Origin: Poecilobothrus nobilitatus | Lineage: Eukaryota > Arthropoda > Insecta > Diptera > Dolichopodidae | Direction of reading: 5' to 3' | DNA: 64,000 bases | Assembly: GCA_947095535.1 (NCBI GenBank) | Contig: OX352773.1 | Coordinates: 154,994,771 to 155,058,770 of the forward strand | Shown here: in pieces, positions 11,555-24,205 of the stretch | Numbering within the stretch: position 1 is the first letter of the stretch | Layout: every line of letters starts with the position of its first letter | Notes under the pieces: model-generated | The model's input: the letters and a program-made list of their open reading frames with translations, nothing else | Told to the model about the DNA's origin: nothing | The model's database searches: none | Position numbers and translations under genes: made by a program

Positions 11555-11728
11555 ACACCCACATGGGAAATTTTCAACATATGTATTGTCACACTGCAGT
11601 GAAGCAATTTTATTTTCATTTATAATTGCTCCAATTTTATGGTTACCAACATTTTTTTTATTTGGTGTTAAAAAAATTAGTGATGAAAAATATAGATTGG
11701 ATACGAAAGAGGAAACCGAATTTTTCAG
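11555..11728 (+). CDS. Neuropeptide receptor (myosuppressin receptor/DMSR-like GPCR), exon with IL2-TM4-ECL2
   Basis: First visible coding exon of a class A GPCR. The polypyrimidine tract plus TTGCAG ends at 11554 and the donor GTAAAT starts at 11729. The frame starts one base in, with the first base closing a codon from an upstream exon, and gives 57 codons. It opens HPHGKF, placed like the HPL of intracellular loop 2 in class A receptors. Then comes TM4 (about residues 17-37, ILFSFIIAPILWLPTFF) and the start of a charged extracellular loop 2 (KKISDEKYRLDTKEE). There is no Cys in this loop, so the usual TM3-ECL2 disulphide has no visible partner here. The exon ends in phase 2, matching the next exon. 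An in-frame alternative acceptor (CTGCAG, ending 11599) would drop 15 residues but lacks a good pyrimidine tract. TM1-TM3 are missing from the window. A short open frame on the minus strand over this exon is a shadow. Confidence 0.8.
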
Positions 11729-11867
11729 GTAAATTTTATTATTATAAATCAAATTTTTTGAAAGGTATTAATTAATAGTTTTAAATTAAATGTCAAGTTC
11801 ATTGTTCGCAAAAAAAAAAAAAAAAAATGTTTTATGGTTAAAAAAATTCAGGCTCCACTATATGTTC

Positions 11868-12295
11868 GATAAATTAATAATGAAATAATTTCGATAAAAT
11901 TTAATTTTTCTTTTATCGACCTTATTTCATAAAATTAGTTCGAAAGATTAAAAATCAAATGTCAAAATGTATTAAGTTCGAATTTTTCACATTTTTCAAA
12001 GTTGTTCGAACTTATTGCATTATGTAATAAGGTCGATAAATTAAAAATAAAATAAATTTGGCAAAATAAAAAAAATAATTAAAAGAAATTTTAAAGTTGG
12101 ATACTACATTAGGGGTTCAATAATACATAGTGAAATAAGTTCGAATACCATATTCCCATACTATAATCGAATTTGTTAAAATTAAAAATCAAATAAAATT
12201 AAAAATTGAAAGAAAAATCAAAATGTTCTATCGAAAATATTTCATTTATGATTTCGAAAGTTTTTCGTTCGAATTTATTTCGTAATACCTAAAAA
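11868..12295. repeat. Degenerate palindromic TTCGAA/ATAAGGTCG motif cluster
   Basis: Within intron 1, motifs such as AAGTTCGAA, GAAATAAGTTCGAA, GACCTTATTTCAT and AATAAGGTCGATAAA recur in both orientations at irregular spacing. It looks like a decayed short-period array of inverted units. No coding sense is visible. Confidence 0.4.
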
Positions 12296-13177
12296 ATGGG
12301 TGGGAAATTATATTTTTAGGCGAACAAATTTAAACGTAAAATTAATTTTGAATGCCTCTTATTGGATTATCTTATATAAGGTTTTTTGGTTTTTACTGAT
12401 GATGACGTTATTCTAAACAAGGCGCTTTACATAATTTTTTTTTTATAAATTTAACTTTTATACTTATATCTCTTTGTTTTATCTGTTAAATTATAAACTA
12501 AATAATTTATTTTAATAAGTTAAATTTCAAAGTTTTAAAAATTTTTTTTAAATAAGAAATTTTTGAGATATGCTTGCTGCAATTGCTGACATAATATATT
12601 TATGTAAATTTGGGAGTTATAGGGCAGCTATTCGACACAGTTGTGTCAAATCAATCAAATTTATTGGTTCAAAACAGAAACTGTTATATTAGATTATCGA
12701 AATTTTGCAGAAGTCATTGGTATTAAACTTAATTCCTTTCCAAAAAATTTTTTTTAAATAATTGACTTATGGCTTAGATACAGAGACAGCTACTGAAATG
12801 ATGGTGATCTAAACTAACAATATTTTTTAGAAGTTATTGTCATAGAACTTAATTTATTTTGATAAAATTAGATACTGAGTTATGCTCATATAAATAAAAA
12901 CGTTTTATAGTAGCCTATCGGTCGAACTGGTTAAATTTCAATATCGTAACTGACATTTTTATTAAAATGAAATGATAAAAATTTCTGAATCCTTGTCAAT
13001 TATTTTTTCAGTTATCTTGGATGAATGGACAAACGAACGATCATAGTTAAATCAGAATAAAATACTTTGCCATGTCTATCTCGTATCCTTTAAAGTGTAA
13101 CACAATTGTGATTGCAAAATTATTATATCCTTGAATCTTTTTACTAAATATTTAATTCTTAAATTCATGTGATTTTT

Positions 13178-13210
<33 letters not shown>

Positions 13211-13415
13211 TATATTGCCAGAATAACTAGTTAAAATATTAAATTCGAATTAATTTTAATAAATCTTATCTTATTTAAACCATTGCACTTAAAAGTATTC
13301 ATATTTTTTAATCAATTAATTTATTGATGTTTTTAAAAAATTATTTATTATTCAGATAATATCATATGTGATCAATGATCATATTATGAATTTTCCTTAG
13401 TAATTGTATTATGTT
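12296..13415. other. Intronic AT-rich DNA
   Basis: No gene seen. Two diverged copies of an AGAAGTYATTGNYAT-(A/T)AACTTAAT block lie near 12709 and 12829, suggesting old duplicated repeat material. A run of 30 A occupies 13179-13208. Confidence 0.45.
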
Positions 13416-14992
13416 TATACCCGTACGATAGGATCGGGTATAATAAAATTACTCCTCCGTTTGTAACACCTCGAAATAAGCGAGCTAGATATACCTTCAA
13501 AGGTATGGATCGGATCAGAAAAAAATTCTAAGACTTTTGAGCCATGTCCGTCCGTCCGTCCGTCCGTCCGTCAGCACGCTAACTCAAAAACTAAGAAAGC
13601 TAGAATCTTGAAATTTACACAAAATATTCTAGGAAAAATTTGTAGGTTCCCTATTTTTTTTGGTTGAGTTTGGACCAAAACTTAGGGTAGCTCTCGAACA
13701 CCTAACTTTTAGATCCCCACATTTTTTTTGAAATAGAGCTATGAAATTTTAACTGCTGATAGATCTCACAAAAATATTAATTTTATTTTTAATAACTTTT
13801 TTTTGTAGCCCCACCCGTTACGGAGCTACAGCTCCCCAAAGGTTCAAAAAAGCTCTATATTTAAATTGTTATAGCACAAGTTGTATAAGGTATATCTTCA
13901 TTTTGAAAACGCCAAACGATTACTACTTTTATCAGCTTTAAAAATATATATATAATAAATATATATTTGTAGCATACGGTGTCTTAATTTACCGTTATGC
14001 GAAACTCAAATTTTGCAAAATCTTTTAACCCTTCTATCTTCTAAACGGTTTAAGTTGGAAACTTGAAATTTGGACAGAAGTTAGATCTTTGAAAATAAGT
14101 ATGAGTCATTTCAGAAATTTTTTTTGTATCACCCCCCGTTTAGGAGCTGTAAGGGGTCAAAAACTGAAAATTTCCTATTTTTAAACACCTGTAACTTGAA
14201 CACCTGTTAAAATTTTTTTGAAGTAATACACAAAAATTAAAGCTTCAACATTATACTCTTATTTCTGTTAACAACTTTTTTTAATAATATAGGGTTACTT
14301 TATAATTGACGAAAGTGTTACTTGATTTTTTCAAATTTTCTAACAAATTGCTTTAACGAATTTTTTCCATTTTGTTTTACTCGATAATTTGAAATTGTTG
14401 AGGATATAATGCGTAGTACAAAAAAATGTAAATAAATAAACAACATAACGGTTGCTTGAAGAATTTTTATTTATATGATATTGATATACATACATACTCA
14501 TGTTTATTTACATGTCGTATATGTCACTGATGAATGAATGATAAGAGTATAGATGTATATTATATAGCGCCGTATTTAAATACATATATGTATTTTATTG
14601 TACTTATAAGAAATTATTCTGTCAATGAAATATTTAAATATAATATAATATAATATTTAAAATTATATTTACTATTTTGTACTAAGTAAATTTAATATAC
14701 ATTTACCGCTTAGTATTAAATGGTACTATAGAATATTTGAAAAAGTTTTGGATTGATAATCGTTATGTGGAAAGTTAGAATCTGCTTTTGAAGAATGTAC
14801 ATATAAACATATAGTTTGAATATATGTACAACCCATAGTTCTAGAAATTATAAAATTCACCCAAATTATTTTAAAATACTAAAATATTAAAAAAATAATA
14901 TTGTAAGCCGAGTGACAGGCTGTGAACATACTAACGGTTCGTACGGGTATCTAAGAGTTGACAAAGTCAACTGTATTCTTCCTCGTTTTTTA
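13416..14992 (+). mobile_element. GGGTATA/(TCCG)n family 2 element, full copy
   Basis: It begins with a hairpin, ATACCCG...CGGGTAT (13417-13440), then a (TCCG)n tract at 13546-13572. The body has ACCCGTTACGGAGCTACAG (about 13807-13825), TTTACCGTTATGCGAAA and CACCTGTAACTTG. It ends with GGTTCGTACGGGTAT (about 14936-14950) followed by a hairpin AGTTGAC-AAA-GTCAACT (14955-14971) and CCTCGTTTTTT. An opposite-orientation copy lies at 34588-36192 and a deleted one at 32404-32974. The body shares modules with family 3, so the two are related. It lies in intron 1 of the receptor gene. No protein is encoded. Confidence 0.75.
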
Positions 14993-17900
14993 ATCTTTTT
15001 ACAAAATTCTTTTGAAATTTTATAAATTTTTTTTTTTTTTTTGTACTTTAGGTACTTAACGTAGCATCTTACTTAATTGAGGTTTTAAAAATCACGTCCT
15101 TAATTTAATTTATTCTGAAGGACAACAATTATTTTGGTTTAATTTTTATTATCAAGGTTTTAAAAAGGAAATTTTATGTAATCAATATGTAAGCATAGAT
15201 CCCAATTTGTTCATAAATTTCTTCTTTACGACCGAATCTTTTACATATGAATTATATATACATACATATTTATATATATATATAAATTTCTATTATAAAT
15301 ATTATTTACAAAAGAGGTACATAAAATAAAAATCATGTTTTAAAAATATTATTATTTCAATTGAAAATGAATTTTTATTGATTTTTTTTTTTATTTTTAT
15401 TGTGTACTTTCTTAAAAAAATATTATATAAATGAAATACGAATAAAAAATAAGGAATAGGTATTTCATATAATATACATACATATTAATGATTTATAAGC
15501 TTTTAAAACATTTTTTTTATATTCTTCTTATATTCTTTAATTTTTTTTTTATTTTTTACTTTTAATTCATTATATTTTGTGTGAATGGAATAATTATGAA
15601 GCCTGGAAAATGATTTAAAAATGTGTATCTAAGTTACTTGAAATGTGTATTAAATTTCCAATTATAGGCAGGTGATAAAATTTTCTATTTCGATAAATTC
15701 AATAATTGATATCATTTTTATCAATAAATAAAAAAAAAATATATATATATAGGTATATATAAATATATAATATGTATATGTTTCTAAGGATATGCAAGTT
15801 TTCAGATTCAATTATTTTAAATTAGTTTAAATTTTATAAATATTTAAGTAAATATGTATGTATTTTTTAATGAATTTGTAATAATTTTCATTTAAAAATT
15901 TTAAATATAAGAAATTAATTGAAAAATTAATGACCATTTCATGTTTTTATTAACTAAATCTAAATATTTAACTATATATAAAAAATTTATTTCATCATGA
16001 TTTTTACTCAATTTAAGTGGACTTTTATTTTATTTTAACATTACAAAATACCATAGGTGATAATTCAATAATAATGCATATTACTATTAAACCATATAAA
16101 ACCATCGGCTATTAGAAGATTAGATTATTATTATTTAATAGATTATCAGTAACCCTACGATACGATCTTTTGATATAGAAATTTAGATTTTGTAGATTTG
16201 TTTTCATTTATAATACGTCAGTTAGAGGCTCTACTACAGCCACTAAAAAACTGAAAACCTATAGATAGTTTATTACTGGCAGTTCATCTTCAGTAAAGAA
16301 ATATATGCACACATATACATATAGATGGCACATATACTGTTTGGAGTAAAGCTTTGCAGTTTTTGTATGTGTATGTGTGTTGAAGATTTTTCTTCTTCTT
16401 GACAGAATTTGCATATACTGTCATTCTTGTTTCTTTATTCCAATTTTTTTTAAGTGTTGCTTTAGCCGGGAATATTCCGACAGAAAAGCTCTATCAGAAT
16501 TCTCAGTTTATTTTTAGTATATCCTATGATTTTTTTCATATCTTTTCCGATTATAGTTTCCCAGAAGTTTCTTAAATTATCTAAATCCGAAATTTTTCAA
16601 TCTATAGTTTTCGATTACAGTTTTTCTCGTCTTATTTTTTATCAACGACATATGACACAAAAAGGTTCCAAACCTAGAAACAAACCTGTAGCTCTTTCTT
16701 TTGCAAGTCGATCCGCTTTCTTATTTCTCTCTATACTTAGGTGGCTAGACATCTAGTAGAATCGACAAAAGGCAAATTATATGCACATATTATATAAATA
16801 AAAATTATTGCATACTTTAGGGCGGTGCAAATAAATATTTTCTATTGTAATAATTTAAAATGTGTCTTTTATGAATAAAAATTAATAATTTTTAATTACG
16901 TTCTATCTTTGCCTGTTACAAATAAATTAAAAATAAAAAGTAGTTAAAACAAGACTATTTATGTCTTTTTTTTACAACAAATTTAACAAACGTATAGGTT
17001 TAATTATTTTATTTATCTATTCATAACTTATAACAATATGAAATACAATAATAAGAAAATAAAAATTATTAATAAGAAAAAATTTCAATATTTTTAATGT
17101 TAAATCCTTATATATCAGAATCTATTCAAATAAACATTTCCTTTATCATAAATTATTTTTACATTGTTTACATCTAAAATATTGCAATAATTTTCTAAAA
17201 ATTTAAAAAAAAAAATGAAACAAACTGACAAAAAAAAAAAAGAAAACCAAAAATATTTTCTTTCTTAATTTCATTTTTCTTTCTATTTAATATTAAAAAT
17301 TTAAAGATTTTATTATTATTTTTTGCTTCCATAAAAATATTTTCCAACTTTTATAATAAACAAAAACTTTTACATATTCCTTTATTCTAAGAAAACGAAA
17401 AAAAAGGAAACATTTATCGAAGGAGAAAATTATAACAAAAGAACAAAAAAAGAACTCTATTTAAAATTAATTTCCATTGAGGCTCATAATATTAAAATGA
17501 TTTGTGACAATTACAGTGAAAAATTCTTAAGGTTCAATGAAACTTTTATCACGTGACAATTATGTTTATTAAGAAATTCTAAATTTTTTATGAAGAAATT
17601 TAAAAATACTGAATATAAAAAGATTATATTTAAAATTCAACTTTATTATCTTAAATAATTTTCACATTTACATGAATGAATTATTTGTTAATTTTCCTAA
17701 TTATTCTATTTGTGAAAATTTCACCATAAAATGTATGAGTTTTATTTCGATCATTTTTTTTTCTGGTCTTTAAATTTTATATTTATTTTTGTTATTTTTA
17801 AATTTCTTTCTATTAAAAACCATTTCCCCATCATTTATTATAGGAATCATATTTAACAAATAAAATATACATATATTGAAAGTTATATTTAAAGTTGTGC

Positions 17901-18447
17901 AATTTACAACTTTACATTAAACGTAATATTTTGTGTTATTCTTTTTGAGTATCATCTTATAAAAAACTTAGAGAAATTTAAAACAATGAAATTGAAATTT
18001 AATCTGTTTAGAGACTTTGTCAGTCCCTTTATGAGATGTTAAAACATAAAAAGAATAATTTTTTATAAAAAATTTTGAGTTTCTGGAAAATTTCTGAAAA
18101 ATTTTCGTTGTTTTAATTTGCTAAATATTTTAACAAGAAATCTGTAAATAACTTATTTTTGAATAGTAAAAGGTATACATTGTTTAAAAATCATGCTTGT
18201 CATATTGTTTTTTAAATTCTAAAACTTGTTATGTCTTCTTTTTTTTTTTGGTGTTTTAAGATTCCTTTTTAGATCTTAAAATATTTCTAAAAAGTTTTGA
18301 ATTATATAAAATTTAAGTTTTTAAAGAAATCCTTTAAAAAATCCATTAACCAGCTCTAATCATTTATAGCTCTTTAATAACTCTATAGATTTTACTATAG
18401 AATTATCTGAATATAAAATTTGCATTTGATAATTAATTTATATCCAA
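14993..18447. other. Intronic AT-rich DNA
   Basis: AT-rich DNA with many poly-A/T and (TA)n tracts. I found no exon, RNA gene or repeat that pairs elsewhere in the window. Confidence 0.5.
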
Positions 18448-18641
18448 TTTTTTTTTTTTTTAATGCATTTCTTTGCCACATAAATGTAGACAGGAAATCA
18501 CACAGCCTTTCCTGTTCACGCGTGGCTGTAAATTTCGTAAGGGGGAATAATTCTTACGACTTGTGTGGGATTCAAACCGACACTCCCTCGGTGTCTACAA
18601 CGTATTTTATACGCTCTTAGCCACTAGGCCACCGAGACCCC
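18448..18641 (-). mobile_element. tRNA-derived SINE, family 1, copy B
   Basis: On the minus strand the head reads GGGGTCTCGGTGGCCTAGTG. The A box TGGCCTAGTGG is the complement of 18621-18631 and the B box GGTTTGAATCC the complement of 18568-18578. The poly-A tail corresponds to the T run at 18448-18461. The body matches copies A and C (GGAAAGGCTGTGTGATTTCC). CCAAATTT outside the head and CCAATTT outside the tail may be a target-site duplication. It is inserted in intron 1 antisense to the receptor gene. Confidence 0.85.
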
Positions 18642-18794
18642 TCCAAATTTTATTTAACAAATAACATATTATCTAGATTAAATCATATTATAGGGGTTCA
18701 ATATATTATATACAGTACAAAGTGTCCGAAAGTTGAAGATCACAAAGAAAATAAGTTATAGTGGAGGTCTTATACAGGTTTAATATATTATCTA

Positions 18795-19195
18795 CAGAGT
18801 ATCCGGAAGCGAAGGTTATGAAGAAAGGAAGTGAGAGGAGAGGCCGAAATAAGCAAAAAGTTATTCCGGAGGAGGAAGGGTCTCTTATTAGCAGTTTCCG
18901 AGATAATAACCTTCAAATTATATTATAAATTATTTACTTTATCACTATTTTTATCATATTTTTTACTGTTTTTGTGAAAATAAAATATTTTGTATTTTAT
19001 TGAAATTCTCTTAAAAAATTTTTAATCGTATAATATGTTTTGTTTTTATATGAAAAACCAAAAATTTTTTCAGCTATTTTTCAACCAGCGATACCTAAAC
19101 GAATCTTCTATGTTCTAGAGGAGCGAAGATAAAGTTTTGCTTATTTCGACCACCCTTGTCGTTTTGTTTCTTCGTGTTTTGTTTTGGACATCTTG
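18795..19195. mobile_element. Mariner-like MITE, ~400 bp, TA target site
   Basis: The ends are CAGAGTATCCGGAAG (from 18795) and TTTTGGACATCTTG (ending 19195), diverged inverse complements each flanked by TA. Further inside, GAAATAAGCAAAAAGTT (18845 on) has its inverse near 19134 (AAGTTTTGCTTATTTCG), so the TIRs reach about 90 bp. A lone similar end (CAAAGTGTCCGAAAG) lies just outside near 18718. No transposase is encoded. Confidence 0.65.
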
Positions 19196-19206
19196 TATAT
19201 ATGACT

Positions 19207-20860
19207 TTTAATTATATATAAAATAGGTAAAGAAATCAGAAGTTTGGACAGGTAAACGACTGAAAGAACAAATGATTAACGACTTACATTAAAAAAATAA
19301 TGGACTCGCACAAAAAAAATAGAAACAACTATATTTAAATAGTTATTACTAGTTTCGTTTCGTATTTATTAAATGTCCAAATATTAAATCTTTTAAAGAT
19401 TTTTAAACTTTTTTGTAAGTTTTTAAGCAATGTATATGATATGTTATACCAAGTAGTCTTATTTATTTCTTCCACTATATGAATTATTAAATTCATTCAT
19501 TATTCTAAGAAAAACTCGCGCGAAATTTATTTTTAAAACGGATGATTTCCTTTAAAACAAAAAGGAAAATCTTTATTGTACCTGAATACTTTATTAAAAT
19601 TCCAAAATGATTTCAAATTTATTTTGGGCTTTGTTACATTTAAATAAAAAAAAACAAAAAAAAAGGAAAAATGTGGAAAAGTAATATTTTTGCTTTTATT
19701 GTTTTTCCACTGGTTTTTCATATTTTATATATATTTTATTTCTTTTTTTATATTTTAAGGTCATATTTTCATTCATTGAATGATTCTTTTGCTGCTTTGT
19801 GAAATTTTATTTATAATCATTTTATAGGCAATTTTTCTTTTCTTATTTATTTTTTATTATGTTTTATTTTTTTTTTTTTACACATTTTTAAAACTTCTTT
19901 TTGGGGTTCTCTCAATTTTAGGATTTCCTTTTTATTCTTTGTTAAAGAATTTTCAAGAACCTAATACTGCTTCCTCTTATATTTTTGATTAAAAAATGAT
20001 GACAAAACAAAACAATAATTTAATATATTAGCTTGGTGTATGTTTTTTATTATTACCATATTTTTTATAAAATATTTTTTAAACTTTTACATTTTAAATA
20101 AAGCGAAATATGAAAGAAAAATTTAATATTACCCATACCAATATGTAATCATGAATGTACTATACAGAAAGAGAAAACTGTAAAAGAAGTTAAAGATAAT
20201 TTATAATGTTTGAAATTATAGAAGAAAATGGAAATTCTCTTATAAATTAAAATGTTTTTTCTTATTTTTTTTTTTATCATAAATAAAAAATGAAGTTTAT
20301 AAAGTTTAAACTTTGCGGTATTTGAAATATTTCAATATAAAAATTTTTAAATTTTTATTTTAATATTAATACACATTTTAAGCATATTTTAAGAGATATT
20401 TATTATTAGAAAGGGTTTATCCTTAAAATGAAATTTAAGAAGAATTTTTAAAATTTTAAAGTTTAAAAATCAATTCGGAAAAATTTATAAAAAATCCGTT
20501 TTTATTTTTATTTCTTTATTGAAAAAAAGCTGATTCAAGTATAAATTTACAATTTTAGTATACGCAGTTTTGTCAGAGACCTTAGCAGCGGTCCTACAAT
20601 TATAAGTTTAACATTTTGTTTTCTTTCTACGGAGGTAGGTGAGAATCACCGAGAGACGCGGTAAAGTGGGAGCGGAGTAGAGGTATAAACATAATTCCTC
20701 TATCAATGTGTTAGAACGTACTAAATAACCCCTTCCAAATAATAGATAACCCCTTTTTTTTTATCAAATAATAGATTTTAGAAAATTTAGTGCTATTGTA
20801 TTGTTTGACTAAGGAAAAATTCCATTTCTATATTCTAAAAAAATCATTTTTTCCAAACTT
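19207..20860. other. Intronic AT-rich DNA
   Basis: Mostly AT-rich sequence with long T runs. A GC-richer island at about 20570-20700 (containing GAGAGACGCGGTAAAGTGGG) stands out but matches nothing I recognise. Confidence 0.45.
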
Positions 20861-20863
20861 TTA

Positions 20864-21050
20864 AAATTTGTAGCTCTGTAACAGATGAGGCTATACATAA
20901 AAAGGTTATTCTACAACGTTAATTTTTTTAAGAGACTTGAACATGGTTAAAACTTTATTGTTATACATATCTTAAACGGTGTAAAAATTTAAAAGTGTAC
21001 AGACGAACGGATGGACGGACAGAGTGAAATTAATATGCAAATTTAAAAAG
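20864..21050 (-). mobile_element. Family 3 (TCCG)n element fragment
   Basis: It retains the family 3 series in inverse orientation: ATGGTTAAAA, ATCTTAAACGGTGTA, and the decayed microsatellite GGATGGACGGACAGAGTGAA near 21009. The hairpin head is largely gone. Confidence 0.6.
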
Positions 21051-21978
21051 TAAAATCTAGTATTCGAGAAAAAAAATTGGATTGATATTGAAAATAATTA
21101 TCTTTTAAGTAATTGAAAAAGAATATAAATTAGAAAGTGGTTAGGGATACTGGTTCTATCCTAAACTATAATAAGCTTAAACTTAATAGTAAATTCAAGC
21201 ACTTTTTACTTTTTTATATACACGACACAGAAAAATTAATTTCATATTTAGATTAATCTTGACACTTTCGACCTGTTGCAGTCCAAAAACACCATTTTTT
21301 GGATATGGATAATATGTTTGACTATTTATGATTTTGTAAATTATGTAAAATACAAACTATAAACATTACATACTTGTTTTTCACACAGAAAATTTTAACA
21401 GATTATGTTTTGTAATTTAAAATATTTTATTACTTCTTTTGTTAATTAAAAATTTTCGACTAAAGTTTTGAGTACATTTCTATTCTAACTTGTGCTAGAA
21501 AATTCAAATTTAGATAACATTATAAATTTATGTAAAGATTCCTTTTAGAAGACGACATTAAGATCTCCTAGAACAATTTATAGGAGCAACATACTTAAAG
21601 AGGCGTATCACCTTTATTTATTTAGCAGATGTGAAAATATGATTAGGTTTAAACGAGAGCTCTGAAAATTTATTTCAATCAAGTGCTCAAATATTTAGTG
21701 AGCTCTTTGTAGTTAGGGCGGCTTATTATTAAAATTTGTTTAAGGAAAAACGTCAGCTCTACTCTTTTCTCCTCTTTCCAAAATGGTCTCAACAATTTTT
21801 CTATCTAGCAGAAACGTATATGATTAAAAAAACTAAAATTTCATGTAAAATGTCATGCTTTGAACATAATTAAATACAGGTTAGAATATATCTAGAATAT
21901 TATATTGAAATCAAATAATTGTTTAAAGTTGATTTTTACAATTGTGATTGGTGCTGTGCGTAATGTATTTAAATATCA
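21051..21978. other. Intronic AT-rich DNA
   Basis: No supported gene or pairable repeat was found in this stretch. Confidence 0.45.
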
Positions 21979-22721
21979 ACAAGGTAGAATGTAAATCAAC
22001 GGTTTTTAAAAGTGCACATTTCCAAAGGACAATACTGTTTGGAATTGTGACTTGCACAAAAATTTGAAAATTTAAGAAATAAAATTTAAGAACCTTAAGA
22101 TACGTAAAAATATATTACTGGAGCTTTAATTTTTATGTCCTGCCGAAGAAAAATTTGTACAGGTGTTAAAGTTACAGGTGTTAAAAATAACAAATTTTCA
22201 ATTTTTGAGCCCTAATAGCTTATAAACAGGAGCTGGTTCAAAAAAATTTTTTGAACAAACTTATACTAATTATAAAAGTTCTTTCTGCCCTCAAAATTTA
22301 AAGTCCTTATTTAAAAGCGTTCCGGAGTTAGAAAAGTCATGTAAAATTTGGTTTTCGCATAACGGTAAATTTAAATACTGAATTTTGAAAAAATTGTATA
22401 ATTTTAATATTAATTTACAAAATTAAAAAAATACCTGTTGAATGACGTTTTCAGATTCAAAAAATGTTGAGCAGGAAAAATACGCATTTAAAAATTGGCC
22501 TTTTTCAAAGATTGAGGGGCTGTTGCTCCGTAATGGATGGCGCTACATGAAAAAGTTGTTCCACAAAATTAATTTTTTTATCTAGACCTAGACCTACCCA
22601 TGGTTAAAATTTTTGTTCTCTATCTTTAACGGTGTAGAAGTTTTGTAAACAGATGAACGAACGGACAGAGTGAAAGTAATAAGCACATTTTTTCAAATTA
22701 TTTTTGAAAATGTGCTAAAAA
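21979..22721 (-). mobile_element. Family 3 (TCCG)n element, full copy without duplication
   Basis: It is the inverse-orientation counterpart of 6937-8226. It has AAGGTAGAATGTAAATCAAC (matching the far end of that copy), CACATTTCCAAA, ACAGGTGTTAAAGTTACAGG, CGCATAACGGTAAATTTAAA, TGTTGCTCCGTAATGG, TTAACGGTGTAGAAGTTTTG, and the terminal hairpin arms near 22682-22716. Its single body copy makes it about 740 bp, showing that the 6937 copy has a later internal duplication. Confidence 0.75.
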
Positions 22722-23035
22722 CGTTTAAATGAAATATAAAAATAGAAAAAAGAGTACAGACAATAAAATATTGTATATTTTACAACACAAAATTATTTAA
22801 TTACCAAGAACTTGGGGACGGTCCTGATTTTTCCCTGAAAAATACAATTAAAACCTTATTTTCATTACACAAATTATATGAACATATGGATTTGTTGAAA
22901 AATATGCTTAAAAAATGTTTATTGACCTTCATTCTTCATAAATAGTATATATAGTACTACATTTTGTATGAAAATTTTAAATTTTTTTCTCTCTTTTCAT
23001 TTAACATTTTTTTAAGCGAAAGCAAAACAGGTAGA
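22722..23035. other. Short AT-rich spacer in intron 1
   Basis: Spacer between a family 3 element and a SINE; nothing recognised. Confidence 0.45.
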
Positions 23036-23195
23036 GGGACCGCGGTGGCCTAGTGGGTAAGAGCGTATAAAATAAACACCGAGAGAATGTGGGTTCGAAT
23101 CCCACATCGTAAGAATAATTCTCTCTTACGACATTTACCGCCAAGCCTGAAAAGGAAAGGCTGTGTAAATAAATTTCCTTGTCACATTTATATTC
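23036..23195 (+). mobile_element. tRNA-derived SINE, family 1, copy C
   Basis: It has the best preserved Pol III boxes of the family: A box TGGCCTAGTGG at 23046-23056 and B box GGTTCGAATCC at 23092-23102. The body matches the other copies through GGAAAGGCTGTGTAAAT and TTCCTTGTCACATTTATA, then diverges. No clear poly-A tail remains. It lies in intron 1, in sense with the receptor gene. Confidence 0.85.
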
Positions 23196-23269
23196 TCCTG
23201 CCATATAAACTAAAAAATATTCAGTTAGAGGGAGACTGTTTTGAAAAGAGTAGAAGAAACATGAAAATT

Positions 23270-23915
23270 GCACTATTATATTAATTCTAGCTGTACCAGG
23301 TCTGCGTTGCTAGCCCGTTCTGCTTTAGCCTAATTTAAAATAGTACAGTTTCAGTGTGTTAGTGCACTTTGTCTACTACACCTTTCAAAAAATGTTTGTT
23401 TTGCGGCATTTTACAATGTTATCAACAAATTTTGACTTTGTTCACAAAAATTCTGGTTAACTAATCACTTGTTTTAATGTTATTTTTCACTATATAGTCT
23501 ATAACTTTTTTATAAGTCAGAATGTATTTTAAGCTGCTAATTATTCATTACTTGTCACCTGAACGTTTATTTTAAGAGTGAATCCTTAAAAAATCTTTTA
23601 ATCTGTATATACTTACTGTATCTTAATCACACAGAATTTCGGAAAATGGTCAAATACGTGTTTATTCATTTTTAGTAGACTATCTGCGTAGCAATTTTCA
23701 GGTTGTTAATGCCTTTGGTTTTTGAAATATTCCTGCTGGAAGTTGTATGACAGCTGCCGAACCAGTCAGAATGTAAAAAAAACGGTCAAGTCCTTTTCGT
23801 CTATTTCAAAAGTGCACATTGAAAATTTCACCGAAATCGACCGAGTAGTTTTCGAGTTCATAAATAACATCCTGACAGACATTTTACGATGTTCTTTTTT
23901 ATTTTAAACCACCCT
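23270..23915. repeat. Unclassified, GC-richer repeat-like block
   Basis: A stretch less AT-rich than its surroundings, with GTACCAGGTCTGCGTTGC near 23292 and a segment near 23808-23866 resembling non-coding 3' regions of transposons I have seen in insects (CACATTGAAAATTTCACCG). No second copy is in the window. The short open frame 23722-23907 has no recognisable product. The call rests on composition and general resemblance only. Confidence 0.3.
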
Positions 23916-24205
23916 ATATCCTAATTATTACGACCTCACTTAAAATCTGAACTTGTTTTTGAAGCAACTATTTGGGGCTTTTATTTAAACTCTGTCAAGT
24001 TGTCGTCAACGAAAAATAAAATCCTTACACTGTTTTTTATTATATTAAATTATATAGGTATAATAATAAAATTATATAATCAATTAAAACTTAATTTATA
24101 AAAATATTATGTAATAATATGTATATAAATAATGATTAAATTTAATTGTATCAAAATAAATAATGATTAAATTTCTAAAAAAAATTTTAATTTTTCTATT
24201 TATAG

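Noticed and set aside
11540..11752. 70-codon open frame on the minus strand
   Set aside because: Shadow of the receptor exon on the + strand, which has splice sites and a transmembrane segment in the correct frame.
13546..13572. (TCCG)n tract considered as a CRISPR-like or regulatory array
   Set aside because: It is a simple microsatellite at a fixed position in a repeated element; no spacers.
14955..14971. Hairpin near the end of the family 2 element considered as a Helitron 3' end
   Set aside because: The hairpin is followed by GTATTCTTCCTCG rather than CTRR, and no matching TC 5' end between A and T was recognised, so Helitron is not supported.
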